From contig JAFEKR010000004.1 of the NCBI GenBank assembly GCA_019022495.1, forward strand, positions 372,001-436,000: a stretch of 64,000 nucleotides of DNA, written 5' to 3'. A model generated the notes under the pieces. The model was not told the origin of the DNA, did not search any database, and saw only the letters and a program-made list of their open reading frames with translations. This DNA is from Epichloe hybrida (lineage: Eukaryota > Ascomycota > Sordariomycetes > Hypocreales > Clavicipitaceae). Below, piece by piece: positions 46,028 to 58,245 of the stretch; within the stretch, counting starts at the first letter, position 1; the number at the start of each line of letters is the position of its first letter. The translations under genes were made by a program, and so were the position numbers.

Positions 46028-46334
46028 TGTTGGAACAAAGGTGATATCAATCGCGCGTCGCAGCCGTAATTACCTGGCAGAAGCTTAGGCCGCGCGCGGA
46101 CCCCACACGTGACTTATAACCTAGCACGTTAATTAGCTAGGTAATGTGGGGATATAAACGCGCAACCCCTTTTCCCTTTATATATTATAACTTCTAGCTT
46201 TTTACCTCTCTTTTCCTATAACTTAATTAATTATAATAATAGATAATATAGCCTAGAATAAATAATTAATAATAATACTATTCTTTAGGCTTATAACTAT
46301 ATTATATTAAATTTAATACCCTGTGAATCTAACA
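46028..46334 (+). repeat. 5-prime LTR of copia B 2b
   Basis: 307 bp. The first 130 bases are almost unmutated (CAATCGCGCGTCGCAGCCG, GCGCGCGGACCCCACACGTG). The inner third is strongly converted (ATAATAGATAATATAGCC). Ends CTAACA, then ACTAATTAGTGGTTACC. Confidence 0.95.
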
Positions 46335-48640
46335 CTAATTAGTGGTTACCTTTATAAATAACCACGTAGTCTTTAAACACCACAGATTAGTAAGGTTAAT
46401 TAGAAGAGGTAGCTTATCTAATAACGACTTGCCTTATATAATAGGAGGGCTATATTTAACAATAAGTTATGCTAATAGAAAGGTATAATATAGCTCTTTT
46501 CTTACTTTAGTATTAATATCTATATTTATATAGACTTTAAAATAATAAAGAAAGGTTTAACGCTAGTAGCTAAGCTATCCCCTTATCTTTCTTTGTTATA
46601 TGTTCTATTACGTATTTAAAGTTAACTGCCTTACCTCGCGATCCTTTATATCTAAAAAACGTTACATAATTATAGTTATACCCCTTATCTTCTCACATTA
46701 TAAGATCTACCTCCCTTAATTAATTAGAATATTAGATATAGCTAGACTATCTAGGACCTCTAGTTAATTTAGAGTTCCTAGCAAGACTAATAGCTATAAT
46801 AATACTATAGAAGGCGTTAAAATAGGAGATAATAATAAATACCTTAACAAAGGAAAAACCCCTATCTATACTAACCTATACCCCTATATCTCTATAAGGC
46901 TTTAATAATATATTATAGAAGAACTGCTTTAATAAATAGGAAGTTTTAAATATAAAGAGATAATAATACCTAAGGAAATTAGTCTTTATATCCTTATAAA
47001 GACCGAATAATACAAGGAGTAAGGGTTATTTAGAAAAACACTATTCTTTAAATTTAGTAATAACTTCTATAAATAGTTAAGGGATAAGTTTATAAAAGGG
47101 AGAGACCTTTTATAGAATAAACTTTAAGACTATCTCCTTTATAATAGAGTGTATATAACTATTAGAAAAGGCACTAAGATAGTAAATAACCTTAAAGAAG
47201 TAGTAAACTAAGAAGAATTTAGATTTTAGACTCTTAAAGAAATTAAAGAGGCTAGGAAGAAGTATATAGGCTTCTAAAAGAACCTATAGAATAAAGAGTT
47301 CTTCTGTAATTTACTAGATAATAGTAATATTAGAACTAGGTAACCTACCTTATTACCTTGTTTATTAGTATAATCACTATTAAAAGGATTAATAAGCTAG
47401 ACTCCCCTAGGAAGACTAAGTTAATCCCCTCTAGGAAGGCCTAGCTAATCTCCCCTAGGAATATTAATTAACCTAGAGTTAAGACCACCTAAGGATACTA
47501 TTTGCAAGTATTTATAGGCGACTCCCCTGCCTATACCTTTACTAGAGGTAAGTTAATAGTATTACCCTAGTAACACTACTAATAATACCCCTAAGTAGGA
47601 GAGTTACTAATAGAGGTAACCTATACTATCTAGGGCTAGTAGTGCCTTTATTAGTATAGCTTAAAAAGCTATAATTTCTCCTTCCTAATATAAGGAAGAG
47701 AAGGATTAGAGGGAATAATAAGCCCTAAGGGTACTACCTATAAAGCTACCCTCTTACTTTCTAAAGACCTTACTACCTCTTTTATAAATATAAAGGGAAA
47801 CACCTAGAGAACCCCTATAGACTTAGAGACCTTTGCTAAAGTAAATTATTAACCTATCTAAGGTATACCCTAAAGAATAACTCTATAGCGCTAATAACTA
47901 TAATATCCTTAAATTAAAGCTTTAAACATTTTGTAGAAAATATAAGTTACTTAATATCTAGCCTAAATAAGCTAGTTATACTCTTAAGGTTATGCTTAAA
48001 GGCAAAGCACTATAATACTATATAGACTACCTCTCTAAACCTAGATAACTATAAGATCTCCCTATGCTTATTAGCTATATAAGAGAATAATTCAAAACTA
48101 AGTATATATAGTAAAGATATCTGCTAGAGTAAAATAACACTTCCCTATAAGGGATAATAAATAATAACCTAAGTAAGTTAATAATTAAATACTTTAATAA
48201 ACTTATAGAAAGACTAGCTATCTTGTAATAAGTAGTGCCTAAAGTAAGCTAAACTAAAAGGGCACTCTAAAATCAACTTATTAGAGCCTATTATAGTATT
48301 TTAGAGTGTAAAGAAGCGATTATAAATCCACTAGACAGACTATAAGAGTTTTATAAACGGATTAAAATAACCCTTTATCTTATTAAGGAAGAGAAGAAGA
48401 ACTATTAATAGTTCCTAACTAAAGCTATAACCCTAGAGTAATTCTAGACTAACTAAAGATATAATAGGAACGGAAAAGAGACCTAATACCTCTTAAAACC
48501 ATAAGGAAAAGGAGGTACTCCCTACATAAAGAAGTGCTATATATATAGCAAGGAAGGATGCTAGTTATCTTAGCACCCTAAAGAGAACTATAAGAAGGCG
48601 TTTTAACGCTTAAAGAACTACTACCTTATAGATCTAACTA
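46335..48640 (+). pseudogene. copia B 2b leader and gag, decayed
   Basis: The leader and upstream gag have no reliable start. The gag knuckle at about 48532-48580 reads Lys-Lys-Cys-Tyr-Ile-Tyr-Ser-Lys-Glu-Gly-Cys-(stop for Trp)-Leu-Ser-(stop)-His-Pro-Lys-Glu. This aligns with the Cys-x2-Cys...Gly-Cys-Trp-Ser...His-Pro knuckle of fungal copia Gag. A stretch at about 48290-48440 reads as capsid-type helix sequence. Stretch 46335-47500 shows no frame I can defend. Confidence 0.65.
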
Positions 48641-48899
48641 ATGACTTATATTATTTATTCCTTACTTAGTATAAGGGAGAATATAAGTCCTAACCCCTTA
48701 TTAAGGATAAAATCGCTTAGTATATAAAGAGTATTAGATTTAATGACAGCCCTAATAATATAAATAGGCTAGTACTTATAAGCTTCTTTACACATAAAAC
48801 CTATATTAATAGCAAGAAAACGGTTTAATTCCTAATAAGGTAAGTAGCGTATTATAGCCTAAGTAAAGAAGACCCCTTTTAGCAAGAACTTATAAATAA

Positions 48900-50500
48900 A
48901 GCCCTAGTAATATTTATATTAGAAGATCGCTATTCCTATGCGACATTCTAAGGGATTATGCCTAATACAGGAGCCGCAAAGTTCTCTATAGTAGGGCACC
49001 CTTAATTTCTTACTTTATAATATTAAATACCTATATTATAGCTTAATGAATTAATAGAGAAGAAGGCATTAGTTAGATTTAGCGTAGGAGACCTAATTAT
49101 TACGCTTAGATTAGCTAATGTACCTACTCCCTTTAGAAATATTCTCTTTTAGGTTATCCTTATAAACACTTTATTTCTCTTATTGCTTAATAATATAGAC
49201 TATCTAAAGATTAACTTTAATATCTCTAAGAATACGCTATAACAAGGAAACATTAAAGTCCCTATTATATATAAATAAGGCTATGCCTAGATACTTCTTA
49301 TATAGAAAGAAGAAGTAGTTACTTAGAGCTACCTTATAGAAGGCAAGCTATAGCAATTATATTGCTGCTTTAGGTATCTATTAATCTAATATTTACACGA
49401 GGTTCTTTGTAAATTAGGGCATAATATTAATATTAAAGCTATTAGGGAGCTAATAAGAATCTACTACTAATACTAAATACACTTAAATAGCCTTAATTAC
49501 TTTAAGTTTACCTTTAAGGATAAGTGTAGCTTTAATTATAAAGTAATAGTAAATATCTTTTACCTAGATAGTAACCGCCCTACACTCTACGCTATAGATA
49601 TAGCTATAGTGTTTAACGTAGCGAAATTCCTTAATAATATCTCTGCGAAAACAACCTAGGAAGCCCTCTGAATATGCTAGATTAATGCTTACCTAGGCCC
49701 CCTAGACTTTATTATCACAGACGCTAGAACAAACTTCCATAGTAATGAATTTAGATAATTCGTAACTTTAATATTAATTTTAATTAAGGAAGTCCTTATT
49801 AAGGTATACTATAGCATAGGGAAGGTTAAAAGGTATTATAGGCTGCTTTAAAAAGCCTATAATATAATTAGATATAAATGCCCTATAATACTAAAACTTA
49901 TTACCCTTTAAATAGTAATTAAGGCCCTAAATAATACCGTAGGCCCTAATGGTCTTATCCTAACCCTCCTTATCTTTAGAGCCTACCTATATATAATAAG
50001 TAAGTCCCTGCTATTACCTAATATTACATAGCGTGTGATTATAGTATAGAAGGCTACTAAAGAGATTAAGAGACTTTACGCTATCTAGAAGGTTAATAAG
50101 GCCCTTACTAAACGTAATGGCCTAGATACCTTAAAGACCCTTAGCCTACTACTTAGATTAAAGGTTAAAGTCTAGTAAGAAGGTAAGGGATAGGTAGGTT
50201 TATATAAGCTACTAATAATCACTAGAGAGAGCTATACACTTAACATACCTAGAGGCCTAAAGACCTTTAGGTTAATATCTATTAAGCCTTACTATAATAA
50301 TCCTAATATAAAGAAGATAATAGAGCCTAGCAAAGAGAAAGGAGAGAAAGGGTAAGAGGCCTATAATAAGAACATAGTGCCGCTAATACTATTAAAGTAA
50401 GGACATGGAAGGCCACGGAAGAACCCTCCTATAATGCCTTAAGGTGCTAATACCTTCCTATTAGCAAAAGAACATAGTAACCTAGCTCTTATAATTAAGC
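48900..50500 (+). pseudogene. copia B 2b protease and integrase, decayed
   Basis: Protease Gly-Ile-Met-Pro-Asn-Thr-Gly-Ala-Ala at 48952-48978, with only the catalytic Asp changed. Pre-integrase region about 49240-49440. Integrase core about 49590-49960 reads remarkably well: Ile-Ala-Ile-Val-Phe-Asn-Val-Ala-Lys-Phe, Tyr-Leu-Gly-Pro-Leu-Asp-Phe-Ile-Ile-Thr-Asp-Ala-Arg-Thr-Asn-Phe, Tyr-Ser-Ile-Gly-Lys-Val-Lys-Arg-Tyr-Tyr. At about 50400 comes Gly-His-Gly-Arg-Pro-Arg-Lys-Asn-Pro-Pro, an AT-hook-like motif in the integrase-RT linker. Confidence 0.85.
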
Positions 50501-50559
50501 TATATAAGGAAGGAATTATTAAGACCCTAGGCAAACTATTTAAGCTATTAATAAAAGCA

Positions 50560-51290
50560 GAGATTAACACTTTAATTAAGCAAGGTGTGTTTAAATTCAT
50601 TATGTTTAACAAGGAAGAACATAATAGGATTTGAATCTTTAATTCCTGAATTGTTAATAAGATTAAAGGTAAGATAACAAAACCCTATAAAAAGTTATAT
50701 CTTATGATCTAAGGGTATAAGGATAAAGGGAAACAGGCTATTCTTACATAGGCCCTAATAATTTAACGCGTAAGCTAACGTCTTATCCTCGTAATAGCCC
50801 TATTAGCAAGATTAAGGAAATTTCTTATCTAGCTAAGAGATATCTATTAGGCTTATATACAGGCCTATACATTACTAGAGTGACTAATCCTAGCATACTT
50901 ACTAATTTAAATACGGCACCTTTACCCGCCTAGTATAATCATAAGGGTTATCAAACCTCTCTATAGGCTTATAGAAGTAGGAATATACTAGTAGGTTATA
51001 TATTATAAGCATTATAAAGAGAACCTCTAGATAGAAACCTTTACGTATAATCCTTACCTACTTATAACTATAAAGGAAAGCCCTAACTTTACCTATATTA
51101 GAATATAAACTAATAACACAATTAGCCTCTTAGATAAGAAGTTCTCTAAGAAGGAAGAGACTTAGCTTCTTATAGTAAGCTTTAATACAAAGCTAAAGCA
51201 GTTTCTAACCTAGGATAGTCCCCTTATATTTAATAGTAGTATTATTACGCTAGAGAATAATACTATTAAGATCTAGTAAAAAGGGCAAAG
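50560..51290 (+). pseudogene. copia B 2b reverse transcriptase, decayed
   Basis: Starts Gly-Val-Phe-Lys-Phe-Ile-Met-Phe-Asn near 50587, then Ile-Phe-Asn-Ser, Lys-Ile-Lys-Gly-Lys and Gly-Tyr-Lys-Asp-Lys-Gly-Lys. The active site near 51097-51125 is Arg-Ile-(stop for Gln)-Thr-Asn-Asn-Thr-Ile, with both Asp of the Asp-Asp box now Asn. Ends Glu-Leu-Val-Pro-Ile-Pro near 51310. Confidence 0.84.
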
Positions 51291-51519
51291 TAATAAGTTA
51301 GAGTTAGTCCCTATACCTAATTTAAAGCATAAGTATATTAAGCAAAGGGCCTAAGGTGCTTACATCGCCTTAATTTACTAACTAGAGGCTTGCTTTAACT
51401 TATCTATTACTATATAACACTAGGAGCTAACCCTAGAGGATATAAAAGCCCTTAATTACTACTTAAAGTAGCAGATAGATTACCTAGAGAGAGGTCTAAT
51501 ATTTATCCTAATTAACCTT

Positions 51520-51720
51520 AAGAAGGCAAAGCTCTTTACCTTTATAAATAAATCCTTTACTAATAACTAGGACCTATTCTTATAACTAGGATATATACTT
51601 ATCCTAGTGAATAAAGACTACACTAATAGCAAATTCATAATTAAAGGTAATATTATGCACTTTAGCTTAACAAAGAGTAAGAGAGTTACGCAAAGCGTGC
51701 TTACCTTAGAAGTCTATAGC
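51520..51720 (+). pseudogene. copia B 2b RNase H, truncated by hAT-d
   Basis: Reads Lys-Lys-Ala-Lys-Leu-Phe-Thr-Phe-Ile-Asn, Phe-Thr-Asn-Asn, Ser-Leu-Thr-Lys-Ser-Lys-Arg-Val-Thr, Leu-Thr-Leu-Glu-Val-Tyr-Ser, matching the first two thirds of copia RNase H. It ends at 51720, where CAGAGC of hAT-d begins. The expected C-terminal third is not found at 53736, so it is deleted. Confidence 0.85.
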
Positions 51721-53735
51721 CAGAGCATCACATTACATTACATTACATTGTGTAATGTTTGTAATGTAATGTAATTATTACACATTACATTACATTACAC
51801 ATTACATTACATTACATTACACCCCCCTTTTACACATTACATTACATTACATGTAATTATTTGTAATTATTTGTAATTATTTTTTATTTTTTATTATTAA
51901 GGTTAGATAATTAGAAATAAATAGTTATAAACTTAATTTACCTATAAGTAAGTTTATATTAGGTTTATAAAAATATAAATTAAGGTTTATTTATTATATT
52001 ATCCTTAATTATAGCTATTAAGACTAATTAAACTAATAAAACTTATTTTTTAAGCTTACTTCTAAGAAAAATTTTAAGACTTAGTTTTAAATATACTTTT
52101 TCTAATAAAAAATAGTATAAAACTAAGTATATTAGTAAATATAAGTTATAACTATAAATAAAAAGACTTACTTTTAGACTTACTTTAAGATATACTTTCT
52201 TTGATAGAAAATTATTACTATCTAAGTAAATAAGCTATAAAGAAGTTAATACTATTAGTACTATTATTAGTAAGGCCCACTTTAAGGCCTAATTTTAAGA
52301 TATACCTTCTTTTTAACAGAAAATCATAAATATCTAAGCAAATAAGCTATAAATTAGTAAGGATTATTAATCGGACCCACTTTTAGACCCATTTAGAATA
52401 TACCTTCTTGTTAGTAGAAAATCATAAGGAATTAAGGATCTAAGCAAATAAGCTATAAATTAGTAAGGATAATAATTAATAATACCCACTTTAACGCCCA
52501 CTTTAAAATATACCTTCTTGTTAAGAGAAAATCATAAATATCTTAGCAAATAACCTATAGATTAGTAAGGATAATAATTGGACCCACTTTTGGACCCACT
52601 TTAAGATATACCTTCTTGTTAATAGAAAATCATAAGGAATCAAGGATCTAAGCAAATAAGCTATAAATTAGTAAGAATAATAATTAATAAGACCCACTTT
52701 AAGACCCACTTTAAGATATGCCTTCTTGTTAATAGAAAATCATAAATATTTAAGCAAATAAGCTATAAATTAGTAAGAATAATAATTAATAAAACCCACT
52801 TTTAGACCCACTTTTAGATATACTTTCTTTTTAATAGAAAATCATAAATATCTAAGTAAATAAGCTATAAATTAGTAAGGATTATTAATCAGACCCACTT
52901 TTAGATCCACTTTGAGATATGCCTTCTTTGCAAAAGAAAATTATATATATCTAAGTAAATAACCTATAGATTAGTAAGGATAATAATTAATAAGACTTAC
53001 TTTTGGACTTACTTTCTAATATAAGCTATATTAATTCTATATAATAACCTTATTATTTTAAATCTAGTAAATAAAGCTTTTTTTAAATAATATATATTAA
53101 ATAAGATATTTAATTATATAATTATACTATTTTTTAAAACTTTTTATTCTTAAATTCCTATACTTTATTTCTATATTTTATAAAAGAAAAAAAAGAAATT
53201 AAAGAAATTTAAAAAAAGTTAAACATTAAATTTATAAAAATAGATATTATTCTAAATATAAATTATATAAATAATATAAATTATAAGGTATATAAAAGTT
53301 AAAATATATTTTCTTAATATAGTTATTTAAATTTATAATATATTATTTTATATTATTTAAAAAGGGATATATAGGGTATTTTTCAGTAATAAAAAGTCTT
53401 ATTTAAAATAATAGAAATATAATTATAAGAAAATAGATATATAGTTAATATAATATCTCATAATATGTAAAAAAATTCAAAGAATCTAATTAACCTCATA
53501 AACTTACTATATATACCCTATACTAGAAGATATAACTAATAGTCTAAAAGATAGGAAATTAAGATATTTAATAGTAAATTTAATAAAATACCTATTATAA
53601 AAACACTTATATTAATCTAATAGAGAAAAATCTAAAGTATATTATAAGATATTAATATACCCCACTTTATTTTCCTCCTAACATTACATCCAAACCCCAA
53701 ATATTACATTACATTACATTACATTACATGCTCTG
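51721..53735 (+). mobile_element. hAT-type element hAT-d, TTACA subtype
   Basis: 2015 bp, inverted ends CAGAGCAT at 51721 and ATGCTCTG at 53728-53735. Terminal arrays are CATTA/TTACA-type (51730-51860; 53685-53728) in place of the CTACA arrays of hAT-a to c, and there is no 10-bp array. The interior is a minisatellite with no coding frame. The flanking 8 bp differ, TCTATAGC on the left and TCTTTTCC on the right, so the usual duplication is absent, in contrast to hAT-a and hAT-c. Confidence 0.82.
52070..53020 (+). repeat. hAT-d minisatellite with GACCCACTTT motif
   Basis: About eight units of roughly 95-115 bp. Each contains paired GACCCACTTT cores about 12 bp apart, then ATATACCTTCTTGTTAATAG, AAAATCATAA and CAAATAAGCTATAAATTAG. 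The pairing of the motif resembles the arrangement in hAT-a. Confidence 0.88.
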
Positions 53736-53843
53736 TCTTTTCCTTATATCCCCTATTAATTATATTCTTAATTTATCTTTCCTTTTTTATTTCTGCGATT
53801 AATATCGCATCTTAATAATTATGTTAAAAGAGAGAAGTTCTAG
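53736..53843 (+). other. copia B 2b 3-prime tail remnant
   Basis: 108 bp between hAT-d and the 3-prime LTR. It ends in a purine-rich TAAAAGAGAGAAG tract followed by TTCTAG before the LTR. This matches the position and style of the polypurine tract of family A, so it is the end of the retroelement interior. Confidence 0.65.
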
Positions 53844-54150
53844 TGTTAGAACAAAGGTAATATTAATTACGCGTCGTAGCTATAATTACCTAGTAGAAGC
53901 TTAGGCTACGCGCGGACCCTATATGTAACCTATAACCTAGTATGTTAATTAGCTAGGAAATATAGGGACACAAACGCGTAACCACTTTTCCCTTTATGTA
54001 TTATAACTTCTAGCTTTTTACCTCTCTTTTCCTATAACTTAATCAATCATAACAACAGACAACGCAGCCTAGAATAGATAATTAATAACGATACTATTCT
54101 TCGGGCTCACGACTGTATTATATTGAATTCAATACCCTGTGAATCCAATA
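53844..54150 (+). repeat. 3-prime LTR of copia B 2b
   Basis: 307 bp. The inner part is converted (TAATATTAATTACGCGTCG), the last 110 bases preserved (CAACAGACAACGCAGCC, TTCTTCGGGCTCACGACTG): the reverse of the 5-prime copy. The very end reads CCAATA where CCAACA is expected. Confidence 0.94.
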
Positions 54151-54155
54151 GTAAT

Positions 54156-54500
54156 AGTAAATAAAATAATAAAAAGGGTTTTCTTAAAGTTATATTAGTA
54201 AAGAAAAGTATTAAGAATAATAGTCTTATAAAAAACTTATAATAGTACTTATAACCCTAGTTATAATAAAATCTATAAAAGGTTATAATCTTATAACTTA
54301 AATAACTAATTTAATAAAATAGCTAATAATATAAGTATAAGAATAATAGCTTTCTTCTAATTAGTATATTAATACTACTATATAAAAAGACCCACTTTTT
54401 ATTTACCTAACACTACATTTGTAGTTTTTGTAGTGTAGTGTAGTTAGTGTAGTTAGTAACTACACTAACTATAAAAAAAAAAAAACTACACTACACTAAC
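54156..54500 (+). other. hAT-c right interior and subterminal array
   Basis: Resumes after the GTAAT target copy. It contains GACCCACTTTTTATTTACC at about 54389-54410, the same subterminal block as hAT-a near 17050, then TGTAG/CTACA/CTAAC arrays (54415-54500). It stops at CTAAC (54496-54500), the left target copy of el4. Confidence 0.8.
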
Positions 54501-54756
54501 TGTTAATTCCTTCGGATCTTCATCGGTTCAATCGTGGCCAAAGACTAGACCAATTATGGGTCCGACGCGATGCACGCGATATAATTAGCTGCATTAATTC
54601 GCCACCCCCTTTTATACCTTATATACAGATTTCGCTTACTTTTCTAGCATCTAGACTTTCCCTCTCTTCTCCCTCCTTCCTAGCTAGCTAACTAACTATT
54701 ATTAACTTTAATTATATAGGATTTATTACCTACGTAGGACCTTAGTGTAACTAACA
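54501..54756 (+). repeat. 5-prime LTR of copia A el4
   Basis: 256 bp. The outer half is preserved (CATCGGTTCAATCGTGGCC); the inner edge is converted (TATATAGGATTTATTACC). Confidence 0.94.
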
Positions 54757-55489
54757 CTAATTAGTAGTTAACTTTATAACTATAGATAAGCTAGGTATTA
54801 TAAGAAAAGACATTTCTACAGACGCTACTACTACTACCCCTTATTATACTATAATAGTTATTATAGTAAAGAGGCATAACTATATAAGTATACTAAAGGA
54901 AGAGACTAGAATCCTAGTTGCAAGCTTGTTAGGCTTCTAAGGAATTAATCTATTAACCCTTAGGCTTAGGGATATAACTTCGTTATATTTATCTAGGATA
55001 TTGTTATTAATTGTCAATTCTATTGTCTATTATAAGAAAACTAACTAAACAACCAAATCTATTGCCGCAAGGCATTTATTTTAAACCTAACGTTAAACAA
55101 CCTTAGCTAAGCTAGCTAACACATCTATAACTTCTTTATAAATATTCCCTTTATCTAACAAACCTTCAATCTGTTTGTATAAGCATTTACGGCTTGTTTT
55201 TTGCCCCCTTTATTATTAGTGCTATTTGCCCTATACTTATTAGCAAGAAAGAGAGATTACCTCCTTCCCTTCTTTTCATAAAAAACAGGAAGGGTAATTC
55301 CTATTAATTCCTTATTATTTTTCTTGTTGCTTTTGCTTACTTTTAGCACTTCTGTCGCTTTCTTTATCCCTATTAATTTACTCCTATTACTGCTTTTTCC
55401 TTTAATAGTTAAAAATAGCAGAGAAATCTAGACCTTCCATAAGAGAAAGGGCTACTAGTAATAGCAAGGCTCTAATTATTACCCCTAAG

Positions 55490-56990
55490 AGACCTTAAAG
55501 GCATGAATTACCCCTATACCTTTAATAGCTTACTTATGACTTCTCTAGTAATTAGAAAGAATCCGTTAAGCTAGATCTAGAGACTACTACGTAGCTTAAG
55601 CTTAATAACTAGATTATAAGATTTATTAACCTTAGTAAGTATTAAGGTTAGAGAGATAATAACCTATAGGAATTATTTTAAGAAGACTTTAAAGGCTAGT
55701 CTAAAGATACCTTTAAAAGGGCATCTAAGGATATTATTAGAGAATTACGTAATTCTTTATAAGATTACGGCGTCCTTATTAGGCAAGGCCTAGGATATTT
55801 AATCCTAGTATTGCTTAAGGAAGTGCTTTATTAAACCTTAATACCCCTTTAGTTATAGGAAAGATTATAAGAAAGACTACAATCTTCTAAACCCCTAGAA
55901 CCTTAATATTAATAGCCCTAATAACTTACCCTAGAAATTAACCTTCCCTAACCCTAGAGATTACTTAAACCCTTATAAGAACCCCTGTGACAATCCCTAT
56001 TATATTAATAGCTCTATCCGGATAATTATTATTAAGAATAACTAGTGGACTATTATTTATAATAAATTATGCCTTTATAGTAATTCCTCTCTGAAGATTA
56101 GATTATAAAGAAAATCTCGTAGCTTACAAAGATATATAAGGATAGTAACTGCTATAGTAAAAAGCTATATAACTTCTTAACGCTAAAGATTACGCTCTTT
56201 AAAAATAAGTGTAATAGAATTAACCTTCCTTAAACATATTATTAGAAGGCTTTCCTTATTATATTAATAAGTAATACTAAGTAATACTACCTTAATTACC
56301 TCTTTAGGAATAACTATTCTTATAAAAAGATAATTACTTATATTTATTAGCGCTTTAAGACAGAAAGTAACTAGTAATTCTATTACTATAAGTAAAGTAG
56401 TATAACACTAAAGAGTATAATTAAGAAAAACCCTAATAAAAGTAAGCTTAAGTGCCTTAAGATTATATTATTAACCCTTAAGAAGATTTATAAAGGCCTA
56501 TACCTTACTAAGATAGTAAATACTAAACTTTATAAGTAGGCCTTAAACGCTATAGCTAGTGTGCCCGAATATTAGATAGTGGAATACATACACTCCATAG
56601 GCTTTAAAAGTCTTACTAGAGAACTCTATAAGGTAATTACTATTACGGAATTAAACAAGAAGTCCTCCTAATACCTTTAGTACTAATAAGGAGACCCTCT
56701 AGAGGCTATGTTTACTAATCATTGGTATAGATAACAATCCTACGGCAGAGGAAGTTATCGCGGACGGTGCCCTAGACTAAGCACTAAGCGTTACTTTATA
56801 TGCGGCAAGAGCAGCTGCTAGTCCTCTAATTACTTTACTAAAGAACATTAAAAGGAAAAGGACTACTAGTAGGCTAGTAAAACACATTATACACCCCCTT
56901 TAGAGAAGAGATTCTAGGTATTTCTTGCCTCCTATAAAGGGTAGGATAATAATAAGCCTAATAATAGCTTAGGTTAGGATTAGGAATTAT
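55490..56990 (+). pseudogene. copia A el4 gag, decayed
   Basis: Collinear with the other copies. It holds the clearest zinc knuckle of the window at 56792-56840: Tyr-Phe-Ile-Cys-Gly-Lys-Ser-Ser-Cys-(stop for Trp)-Ser-Ser-Asn-Tyr. The second and third metal ligands are intact; the first Cys is now Tyr and the His is now Tyr. Confidence 0.75.
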
Positions 56991-57233
56991 ATCCTATTAA
57001 ATACATAAAGGCTAAGGATAATAATAATAATATAGAGGAGCCACCATTAATAGCACATCTAAGCATTATATAATTCTTCTACTCTAGACTACAGACTAAC
57101 CATAACGCTACTAATGTTAATATTCTCGTGACCCTTAATAATTAGGCCTTTTAACACATATTCCTTAGGTAAGAGTTCTATAAGCTATAAGAGTGTGATA
57201 AAGGCTTAATCTATTATATCTCTAAAGAACGCT

Positions 57234-58245
57234 ATTTTAAAGAGGTTTTCAGAGAAATCATACCTAACACTAGCGCTACAGGGAAATTAAGTGTAAGAGA
57301 GGTATAAGTAAAGGCTCTATTAAGATTAATACCTTTATTAAAGGTAATCCCCTACGAACCCTAAATTATTATATTTAGCACTAGATTAGTAGTTATAAGA
57401 TGAATCCTATATATACCTACGGAACTTAGAGAGCTTAAATTCTATATCCTTAATATAGCTACCCTCTTTCTCTTCTTAATTACTAATATAGATAAGATAC
57501 AAATCAAGATTAATAACCTTGCTAACATGCTTATCTAAGGCAATAAAACTATACCTATTATGCAATAATAGGGATACCCTTAGTGGTTACTAGAAGCAAG
57601 AGAGATAGTTACCTTTTACCTTTTAGAAGGAGATATCTATTAATTACATTATTAACTTAGTTACCCTTCTATTTAACGGCTTATAAAGATCCTTTACTAA
57701 GCTAGTCACAAAGTTAAACGCTAGGTAATTAAGAAATTAACCAAAGTCTACTACTATTACTAGATATATAGAAAGGCCCCTAGTTAATTCAAGTTTATAA
57801 TTAAAGATAACCACGAATTCAACTACAAGATTATTATTAATATTATGCAGATTAATAGCTAACTAGTGCTTCACATTATTAATTTAGTAATATTATTCTA
57901 GGTAGCCTAATTCCTTAATCTAAGGAAGTAAAAGGCTTAAGATATCTAGGATGCTATCCGTAAATATTAGATTAACACTTATCTCAGACCTCTAGAATAG
58001 ATTATACATAACGCTAGTAATAACTTCGCTTTCACTAAGTTTAAGCACTATGCTTAACTAATGTTAATTAAGACTAATAAGATACTAATTAAAGCCTATA
58101 ATAGCATTAGAAAGGTTAAGAGATATCACAGACCTCTACGCTAAGCCTCTAATATTATTATAGACTTAATTAGAATAGAACTCACGCTAGAATAATGTCT
58201 TTAAATAGCTATTAAAGCTATTAATAACTCTACAGGCCTAAATAG
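57234..58245 (+). pseudogene. copia A el4 protease and integrase, decayed
   Basis: The protease box at about 57254-57277 reads Glu-Ile-Ile-Pro-Asn-Thr-Ser-Ala. The integrase core at about 57760-58245 has the Gly-Lys-Val-Lys-Arg-Tyr-type stretch at 58105-58130. Its first part (57780-57830) matches el3 and not el1 or el2. Confidence 0.8.

Larger units (their letters stand above)
46028..54150 (+). mobile_element. Ty1/copia family B copy 2b, complete ends, holds hAT-d
   Basis: 307-bp LTRs (46028-46334, 53844-54150), target GTAAT on both sides (46023-46027, 54151-54155). The domain order is as in family A but the sequence differs throughout. It serves as the plus-strand reference for copy 2a. The RNase H gene is cut at 51720 by hAT-d, and the sequence after hAT-d does not resume at the same point, so a few hundred bases of RNase H and tail are missing. 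Confidence 0.94.
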
